The notes under the pieces are model-generated. The model had not been told where the DNA came from, searched no databases, and worked only from the letters and a program-made list of their open reading frames with translations. Made by a program: the position numbers and the translations under genes. A stretch of 54,601 bases of DNA from Faeciplasma sp900553675 (GTDB lineage: Bacteria > Bacillota > Clostridia > Oscillospirales > Ruminococcaceae), in contig CAUAFG010000016.1 of the NCBI GenBank assembly GCA_958428235.1, positions 1 through 54,601 of the forward strand, read 5' to 3'. This document shows, one piece after another, positions 48,609 to 54,601 of the stretch; the stretch's first letter is position 1, and the number at the start of each line of letters is the position of its first letter.

Positions 48609-51029
48609 ATGCCTTCTAATAATGCAAACCTTGTTTCGCTGCCATGCGTTGCGACAAGAGATATAATAGTTCACCCGCATATGGCGGTTAAGTTCGACGT
48701 TATCCGCCCCAAATCCTTAAACGCCCTGAAAACCGCACTCGACGGCGACAGAATGGTGTTCCTTTCTGCCCAGAAGGATTCGACGATTCCCAACCCCGGC
48801 GTTAAGGATATCTACAATATAGGCACCGTCTGCGAGATAAGACAGGTAGTCAACGCCAGCGACGGTATGTCACGCGTTAGGGTTGAGGGAGTATATAAGG
48901 CAAAGATAGTGGAATTTGAGGACGATGAAAGCACGCTATGGGTAAAGGTAAAGCCTATGAAGACCTTTGCCACGGAAAAGGCGTCTGAGGAGGAGATCGA
49001 CGCTGTTTCAAGGGTCTTGCGAGCAGCGTTTGAAGCCTACACCCATGCCGTTCCCAGAATGCCGGAGGATCTGAAATCTTCCATAATGCGCGCCCAGACC
49101 CCGATGGAGCTGTATGAAAGAATAGCCTTCAACGTTATCATGAGCACCGAGGATCGTCAGCAGGTTTTGGAAGCAGGCTCGCTTTCGGAAAAGCTTGCGG
49201 TGCTTGTCGCCGTAACGACCAAGGAAGCTCATATACTGTCCATCGAAAACGATATCCAGTCCAAGGTCAATGCCGCAATCGAGCGCGGTCAGCGCGACTA
49301 TTACCTCCGCGAGGAGCTGAACGTTATAAAGCACGAGCTTGGCGAGGATGATTCCCCCGAGGAAGAGGGATATGAGTATCTTGAAAAGATAGCCAAGCTG
49401 AATCTTAGCGAGGAGTGTGTGGAAAAGCTTGTTTCAGAAGCCAATAAGCTTCAAAAAATGCCATTCGGCTCGCAGGAGGCTGCTGTTATACGAAGCTATC
49501 TCGACACCGTTTTAGAGCTTCCGTGGAACGAAAAGACCGAGGATAACCTTGATATAACTAAGGTGACTGCCCAGCTCGATAAAGACCATTACGGCATGAA
49601 AAAGGTTAAGGAACGAATATTGGAGCTTCTGGCTGTGCGTTCGCTGACTCCTGATGTAAAGGGTCAGATAATCTGCCTTGTTGGACCTCCCGGCGTGGGC
49701 AAAACCTCGATTGGCAGGTCTATTGCAAAGGCTCTTGGAAGAAAGTATGTAAGGGTTTCGCTGGGCGGCGTGAGGGACGAGTCGGATATAAGAGGTCACA
49801 GAAAGACCTATATCGGCTCGATGCCGGGCAGAATCATAAATGCCTTAAAGCAGGCGGGAACAAAGAACCCCCTTATCCTGCTTGACGAAATAGATAAGAT
49901 GGCTAACGACTTCCGCGGCGATCCTTCAAGCGCCATGCTTGAGGTTTTAGACAGTGAGCAGAACCGCGAGTTCAGAGATCACTATATCGAGCTGCCGTTT
50001 GACCTTTCTGATGTTCTGTTCGTGACCACCGCAAATAGCCTTGACACCGTCGCAGCTCCTTTGCTTGACAGAATGGAGATAATAGAGCTTGCAAGCTACA
50101 CCCGCGAGGAAAAGTTTGAAATTGCAAAGCGTCATCTTGTACCCAAGCAGTTAAAGGCTAACGGTCTTAACGGCAACAAGCTCAGATTTACCGACGCAGG
50201 ACTGTATGAGCTTATCGACTTCTACACCCGCGAGGCTGGAGTGAGAACTCTCGAAAGAAACATAGCCTCCATCTGCCGCAAGGCTGCCAAGGAAATAGTT
50301 TTAAAGACCGCCGCAAGAGTGACAGTCACTCCGGAAACAGTCGAAAAGTATATGGGCGTGAGAAAATATACTCAGGACTTAAAGTCGGATATCCCGCAGG
50401 TCGGCGAGGTTAACGGCATGGCGTGGACGGCAGTGGGCGGAACTCTTATGCCGCTTGAAGTAATTTCAGTCGACGGCAAGGGTGCGGTAGAGCTTACCGG
50501 CTCTTTGGGAGACGTTATGAAGGAAAGCGCCAAGATAGCCGTTACATACGCCAGAAGCGTTGCCGAAAAGTACGGCATCGACAAGGATTTCTACACCAAA
50601 AAGGATATACATATCCACGCGCCCGAGGGTGCGGTTCCCAAGGACGGTCCTTCGGCAGGCGTAACGCTTGCAACCGGCATAATTTCTGAGCTTTCGGGAA
50701 TCAAGGTTCGCTCAGACGTTGCAATGACCGGCGAGATTACACTTCGCGGCAAGGTGCTTGCAATCGGCGGTCTGAGAGAAAAGACCATGGCAGCTTACAA
50801 GGCGGGAATTAAGACGGTTATTGTCCCTGCCGCCAACAAGCCGGATATGGAGGAAGTGGATGAAAAGGTACGCGATTCAATCGACTTTGTATTCGCCGAG
50901 ACGATTGAGGATGTGCTGAACGTCGCGCTGGAGCTTCCCGAAAAGGATAGCAAGGACATCAGTCCGGTGATATACAAAAAGCCTGACAAAATGATTGGAG
51001 CAAGACTTAATGGAGTTTCAAAACGCTGA
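48609..51029 (+). CDS. lon: ATP-dependent protease Lon
   Basis: 806 aa from ATG 48609 (AAGGAG at ideal spacing; the upstream extension overlaps the promoter). N-terminal substrate domain (LPCVATRDIIVHPHMAVKFDV), AAA+ module with CLVGPPGVGKTS (Walker A ~358-366), RVSLGGVRDESDIRGHRKTYIGSMPGRI and LLDEIDKM, then the protease domain with PKDGPSAGV (catalytic Ser ~679) and GLREKTMAA (Lys ~722). Followed by and overlapping engB, a common arrangement in Firmicutes. Confidence 0.97.
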   Translation: MPSNNANLVSLPCVATRDIIVHPHMAVKFDVIRPKSLNALKTALDGDRMVFLSAQKDSTIPNPGVKDIYNIGTVCEIRQVVNASDGMSRVRVEGVYKAKIVEFEDDESTLWVKVKPMKTFATEKASEEEIDAVSRVLRAAFEAYTHAVPRMPEDLKSSIMRAQTPMELYERIAFNVIMSTEDRQQVLEAGSLSEKLAVLVAVTTKEAHILSIENDIQSKVNAAIERGQRDYYLREELNVIKHELGEDDSPEEEGYEYLEKIAKLNLSEECVEKLVSEANKLQKMPFGSQEAAVIRSYLDTVLELPWNEKTEDNLDITKVTAQLDKDHYGMKKVKERILELLAVRSLTPDVKGQIICLVGPPGVGKTSIGRSIAKALGRKYVRVSLGGVRDESDIRGHRKTYIGSMPGRIINALKQAGTKNPLILLDEIDKMANDFRGDPSSAMLEVLDSEQNREFRDHYIELPFDLSDVLFVTTANSLDTVAAPLLDRMEIIELASYTREEKFEIAKRHLVPKQLKANGLNGNKLRFTDAGLYELIDFYTREAGVRTLERNIASICRKAAKEIVLKTAARVTVTPETVEKYMGVRKYTQDLKSDIPQVGEVNGMAWTAVGGTLMPLEVISVDGKGAVELTGSLGDVMKESAKIAVTYARSVAEKYGIDKDFYTKKDIHIHAPEGAVPKDGPSAGVTLATGIISELSGIKVRSDVAMTGEITLRGKVLAIGGLREKTMAAYKAGIKTVIVPAANKPDMEEVDEKVRDSIDFVFAETIEDVLNVALELPEKDSKDISPVIYKKPDKMIGARLNGVSKR

Positions 51030-51600
51030 ATTTAAAGCCGCATACGGAACATTTTCGCAGCTTCCCAAGTCGGACAGAATTGAGATAGCTTTTGCGGGGC
51101 GGTCAAATGTCGGCAAATCCTCGCTTATAAACAGGGTTTTCGGGCGGAGAGCGCTGGCAAGGGTAAGCTCGGTTCCCGGAAAAACGCAGACCATCAATTT
51201 TTACGGTCTTGAAAATGTCAATTTTGTTGACCTGCCCGGCTACGGCTATGCAAAGGTGTCAAAGTCCGAAAAGGAGCGCTGGCGCGAGCTTATCGGCGGC
51301 TACTTTGCCGATTCCGAGCGGGATATCGCACTTGTTTTCTCACTGATAGATATGCGTCATCCGCCTTCTAAGGACGATCTGGTTATGCTCGATTATCTTA
51401 TCGACAACGAAATACCCTTTTGCGTTGTGCTTACAAAGGCGGATAAGCTTAAAAAGACCGAGCGCGCCGAGCGCATGGAGGCGTTCAAAACCGAGCTGCC
51501 TATGTATGACCAACTCACGGTGATACCGTTTTCGGCGATGACCGACGAGGGAGTAGAAGACATAAGAAGCATAATTGAGGAAGTATCTTCCGAAGACTAA
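51010..51600 (+). CDS. engB: Ribosome biogenesis GTPase EngB (YsxC)
   Basis: 196 aa from ATG 51010 (GGAG upstream), overlapping the end of lon by 20 bases; a TTG start at 50995 is possible. FAGRSNVGKSSLINRVF (G1), VSSVPGKTQTINFY (G2), FVDLPGYGYAKV (G3) and LTKADKL (G4) are all present. It is needed for 50S subunit assembly. Confidence 0.95.
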   Translation: MEFQNAEFKAAYGTFSQLPKSDRIEIAFAGRSNVGKSSLINRVFGRRALARVSSVPGKTQTINFYGLENVNFVDLPGYGYAKVSKSEKERWRELIGGYFADSERDIALVFSLIDMRHPPSKDDLVMLDYLIDNEIPFCVVLTKADKLKKTERAERMEAFKTELPMYDQLTVIPFSAMTDEGVEDIRSIIEEVSSED

Positions 51601-51739
51601 TCATAATAATACACAAATTATTTCGACCGTTTTTGACGATAGTCACAAAACATAAGGAAAATTCAAAACTTTTATTTACTTTTCTTGTTTAGTGTGATAA
51701 TATGTTTTCGTATGAAATACAATTCGGAGGATTTTGCAT

Positions 51740-52042
51740 ATGAATAATAAAATGAAGGATAAGTATATCGACGATCTTTTTGAAGCAATATTGACACTTG
51801 AAACCCCGGAGGAGTGCTATGACTTCTTTGGCGACCTGTGTACGGTTCTTGAGCTGAAATCTCTTTCGCAGAGATATCAGGTTGCAAAAATGCTCACCGA
51901 GCATCATGTATATTCTGATATAGTCAGCGAAACCGGCGCTTCCACAGCCACAATAAGCAGAGTAAACCGCTCGATCAACTACGGTAACGACGGCTATTCT
52001 ATCGTCTTCAACCGCTTAAAGAAAAAGGAAGAGCAGAAATGA
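51740..52042 (+). CDS. YerC/TrpR-family transcriptional regulator
   Basis: 100 aa from ATG 51740 (GGAGG upstream). IDDLFEAILTLETPEECYDFFGDLCTVLELKSLSQRYQVAKMLTEHHVYSDIVSETGASTATISRVNRSINYG is the YerC/YecD signature: a TrpR-like fold with helix-turn-helix ending in ATISRV. Target genes unknown. The methyltransferase start overlaps its stop (ATGA). Confidence 0.9.
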   Translation: MNNKMKDKYIDDLFEAILTLETPEECYDFFGDLCTVLELKSLSQRYQVAKMLTEHHVYSDIVSETGASTATISRVNRSINYGNDGYSIVFNRLKKKEEQK

Positions 52043-52782
52043 GCTACGGCGTTTTTGCCGGATATTACGACTTTTTCACGGCGAATGTCGACTACAAGAC
52101 CTACGCGCAAAGAATCGATAAAATTATAAGGAGTCTCGGATTAAAGCGAGGCTCCTTGGTTGATTTAGGCTGCGGTACGGCAAGCCTGAGCTGTGAGCTT
52201 GCAAGGCTCGGCTACAGCGTTACCGGAGTTGATATTTCCTGCGAGATGCTGAGTGTTGCCGCGCAGAAGGCGCGCTTATCCGGCAAAAGCATTCGTCTTA
52301 TCAATCAGGATATATCAATGCTGGAGCTTGACGGGAAGTATGACGCTTTTGTCTGCTCGCTGGACGGAATCAATCATCTTTCTGGAATAGAAGCCGTTGC
52401 GCAGACGTTTTCAAGGGTGAGAAAATACCTCAGCCGCAGGGGAGTATTTATCTTCGACGTTAACACCATCTACAAGCACAGGCATATTCTTGCGGATAAC
52501 TGCTTTATCTTTGACAGCGATAGAGCATACTTAGGCTGGCAGAACGACTATAACAAAAGCGACAACAGCGTTGATATCACGCTTGATTTCTTTGTTCCGC
52601 AGAAAGACGGCGGATATTCCCGCCACACCGAGCAGTTCAGGGAGAAGGCGTATCCCGCAAAGACAATATTTGAAACTCTCGACAAGTGCGGCTTCAGGGT
52701 GATAGGCGCATATGACGGCTTGAGTGAAAGCAAGCCAAATGCCAAAACCGAAAGAATACTTTTCGCAGCAGTAAGAAAATAA
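52039..52782 (+). CDS. SAM-dependent class I methyltransferase
   Basis: 247 aa. LVDLGCGTASLSCELARLGYSVTGVDISCEML gives motif I and the acidic end of strand 2; FVCSLDGINHL follows. FFTANVDYKTYAQRIDKII at the start resembles small-molecule methyltransferases of the YqeM type often found near Hsp33/YerC in Clostridia. Substrate unknown. Translationally coupled to yerC. Confidence 0.85.
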   Translation: MSYGVFAGYYDFFTANVDYKTYAQRIDKIIRSLGLKRGSLVDLGCGTASLSCELARLGYSVTGVDISCEMLSVAAQKARLSGKSIRLINQDISMLELDGKYDAFVCSLDGINHLSGIEAVAQTFSRVRKYLSRRGVFIFDVNTIYKHRHILADNCFIFDSDRAYLGWQNDYNKSDNSVDITLDFFVPQKDGGYSRHTEQFREKAYPAKTIFETLDKCGFRVIGAYDGLSESKPNAKTERILFAAVRK

Positions 52783-52796
52783 AAGGATAAATCAAT

Positions 52797-53669
52797 ATGG
52801 GAAGAATAGTAAGAACAATTTCAAAGGACGCCGCAGTGGTTTGCAGCGCAATAGAAGCCACCGACATAGTGGGGGAGATTGAAAAGATCCACGAGACTTC
52901 GGCAGTCGTAACCGCTGCTCTGGGAAGGCTTGCAATGGGAACCTCGCTCATAGGCTTTGGCTTAAAGGACAAGGACGACAGCGTTACCGTGCGCATAAAC
53001 GGCGAAGGACCTGTCGGAACGCTCACGGCAGTTTCCGATTCGATGGGTAACGTAAAGTGCTGCTGCGACAACAGCGTTGTTGAAATCCCGCTGAAATCAA
53101 ACGGCAAGCTTGATGTCGGCGGGGCGGTTGGCGTAAACGGCACAATAACCGTTGTAAAGGATCTGGGACTAAAGGAGCCATACGTCGGTCAGACCGAGCT
53201 TGTAAGCGGCGAAATCGCCGAGGACATAACAAACTACTTCGCCGTAAGCGAGCAGACTCCGACCGTCTGCGCATTGGGCGTGCTGGTAAATCCCGATTTG
53301 ACGGTGCGCCGCGCAGGGGGATTTATAATCCAGCTTCTGCCGTTTGCATCCGACGCCTGCATAGACGTAATAGAAAAGAACATTGCAAAGATGTCCAGTG
53401 TTACAAATCTTTTAGAGCTTGGCTACACTGCCGAAAGCATAGCTATGCTTGCCTTGGAGGGCTTGGAGCCGAATGTCTTGGACAACTTTGAGGTGAGCTA
53501 CAAGTGCGGCTGCTCGAGGGAGAGAAGCGAGAGAATCCTGTACAGCTTAAACAAGAAAGATATAGCCGAGCTTTCGCAGGACGAGGTTACAGAGGTAAAG
53601 TGCCATTTCTGCAAGAAGTCCTACAGATTCTCGCGGGATGAGATACTTGCTTTGCTGAGCAGGAAGTAA
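52797..53669 (+). CDS. hslO: Redox-regulated chaperone Hsp33
   Basis: 290 aa. N-terminal chaperone domain (VVTAALGRLAMGTSLIGFGLKDKDDSVTVRINGEGPVGTL, GGFIIQLLP) and C-terminal zinc-redox switch YKCGCSRERSER...VKCHFCKKSYRF (CxC and CxxC). Oxidation of the four Cys activates holdase function. It follows the methyltransferase by 14 bases, so yerC, methyltransferase and hslO probably form one operon. Confidence 0.95.
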   Translation: MGRIVRTISKDAAVVCSAIEATDIVGEIEKIHETSAVVTAALGRLAMGTSLIGFGLKDKDDSVTVRINGEGPVGTLTAVSDSMGNVKCCCDNSVVEIPLKSNGKLDVGGAVGVNGTITVVKDLGLKEPYVGQTELVSGEIAEDITNYFAVSEQTPTVCALGVLVNPDLTVRRAGGFIIQLLPFASDACIDVIEKNIAKMSSVTNLLELGYTAESIAMLALEGLEPNVLDNFEVSYKCGCSRERSERILYSLNKKDIAELSQDEVTEVKCHFCKKSYRFSRDEILALLSRK

Positions 53670-53812
53670 TATCAACAATAGTATCCTGACTAAAAGTGAA
53701 ATCAGTCCCAAAAGCAGGGGACTGCATGAAATCGGACAGCTGGCTGAAGAAATATCTTCAGACAGCTTACTGTTTGCCTGACAAATCGATAACTTGTGGA
53801 GGTGTTAGCAAT

Positions 53813-54409
53813 ATGATATTGTCTTTACAAGGATGTATGGCAGTTGGTAAAACTACAGCAGTAAAATATCTGCAAGAAAACGCTCCTTATATCAATATAA
53901 GCTATGAAATCAATACAGATATTGTTGAAGAAGTAAAAAGACGACAGCTAAATAAGAATAGATTTGATGACTATATTGAGATACAAAGATTATGGTTGAA
54001 TAAAAAAGTTTCCAGGTGGAATAAAACGAAAGACTTTCAATGTAGTGTTATGGATTTTGGCGCTGAAGAAATAGAATTTTATACACTTAATTATCCTAAA
54101 ACGATAGGAGAAAATTGGGACGTTGAGAGTGCATTAAAGAAAGAATTGGATGCTGTTAGAAAGTGCATGCCAACAAGAATATTATTTATGGATGCTTCCG
54201 ACGAAACATTAAAACAACATAAGGAAAATGATTTAACACGTACCAGAAATTTCTTTGAACATCATTTGAAATATCTTTTACCATTAAAAAGAGATTGGTT
54301 TTACGGAAAAGATAATGTTGACATTCTTATGGTTGATGGACTAGACAAGGAGCAGGTTGGTATTAAAGTTAAAGAATGGTGCGATAGATGTATAGAAGAA
54401 TACGGTTAA
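53813..54409 (+). CDS. P-loop nucleoside/adenylate kinase-like protein
   Basis: 198 aa from ATG 53813 (TGGAGG upstream). ILSLQGCMAVGKTTAVKYL is a Walker A P-loop; LFMDASDETLKQH and ENDLTRTRNFFEHHLKY resemble the lid region of deoxynucleoside kinase-like proteins. The coding sequence is visibly more AT-rich than the genes to its left and uses A/T third positions, suggesting recent transfer. Exact substrate unknown. Confidence 0.75.
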   Translation: MILSLQGCMAVGKTTAVKYLQENAPYINISYEINTDIVEEVKRRQLNKNRFDDYIEIQRLWLNKKVSRWNKTKDFQCSVMDFGAEEIEFYTLNYPKTIGENWDVESALKKELDAVRKCMPTRILFMDASDETLKQHKENDLTRTRNFFEHHLKYLLPLKRDWFYGKDNVDILMVDGLDKEQVGIKVKEWCDRCIEEYG

Positions 54410-54534
54410 AGAGATTCAAAAATCCCGATTTGTCTTTTACAGAAGCATGCAGGGAAACTGTGCGGACAGTTTTCAAATACAATCAAAAGTTTCATTATCA
54501 TCTGGCGGCTGCAAAAAAAGCACGCCCAGACTAA
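54388..54534 (+). CDS. Possible 48-residue basic peptide overlapping the kinase end
   Basis: MYRRIRLKRFKNPDLSFTEA, then CRETVRTVFKYNQKFHYHLA and AAKKARPD. It overlaps the end of the kinase gene by 22 bases; no clear ribosome site. It may be a real small protein or the remnant of a longer gene. The remaining bases to the end of the window (54535-54601) show no gene. Confidence 0.25.
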   Translation: MYRRIRLKRFKNPDLSFTEACRETVRTVFKYNQKFHYHLAAAKKARPD

Positions 54535-54601
54535 GCGTGCTAAACTAAAAGGCACTGTAAAAAAACGCCCAAAAGCAACCGAGATTCCCCAAGCAGGAAA
54601 A

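Overview
The window joins the right-hand two thirds of a tailed-phage (siphovirus) genome, 24 to about 22,900 and entirely on the minus strand, to 31 kb of chromosome from a low-to-mid GC Firmicute. Single-membrane lipoproteins, YerC, EngB, LepA, Lon, Hsp33, one-chain Fe-S serine dehydratase, plant-polysaccharide enzymes and two serpins point to a gut Oscillospiraceae/Ruminococcaceae anaerobe ([Eubacterium] siraeum-like). This assignment is an inference; no rRNA is present.

Phage, read right to left in its direction of transcription. Early region (22,839 to 15,466): HTH_38 regulator, small Cys-rich proteins, a PAPS-reductase-like protein ending in a sliding-clamp-binding motif, a zinc-ribbon/SANT protein, a C-type-lectin-like (DUF6273-type) protein, several small unknowns including a 25-residue membrane peptide, a membrane-anchored transglycosylase, an ASCH protein, a rolling-circle (HUH) replication initiator with a long inverted repeat beside it, and an ArpU/sigma-like late regulator. 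Late region (15,312 to 24): HNH nuclease, TerS, TerL, portal, prohead protease, HK97 capsid, connectors, tail tube, tail chaperones with a -1 frameshift, tape measure, Dit, Tal and a BppU-type baseplate protein. Integrase, repressor, lysis genes and any reverse transcriptase are not in the window and, if present, lie to the left.

The strongest phage observation concerns two proteins 19.6 kb apart, the baseplate protein and the early lectin-like protein. Their last ~95 coding bases align without gaps and differ at 16 bases, all at codon positions 1 or 2 and none at position 3. This is the footprint of a diversity-generating retroelement acting on two targets from one template.

Chromosome. Tandem CE1-type esterases (one lipoprotein, one cytosolic) are followed by two ECF sigma factor / membrane-anchored serpin operons surrounding an iron alcohol dehydrogenase, then a GH2 beta-mannosidase and tRNA-Ser(GGA). 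The two sigma-serpin operons share an ECF-type promoter (TGCAAY-N16-CGGYWW), which suggests autoregulated protease-sensing systems in which the serpin is the extracellular part of an anti-sigma factor. I regard this as the most novel host system here. The rest is housekeeping: two RecQ helicases around comF, HemW, an orphan membrane-fusion lipoprotein, RarA, LepA, a double GNAT protein, a flavin reductase, L-serine dehydratase, Lon-EngB, YerC-methyltransferase-Hsp33 and an AT-rich P-loop kinase at the right edge.
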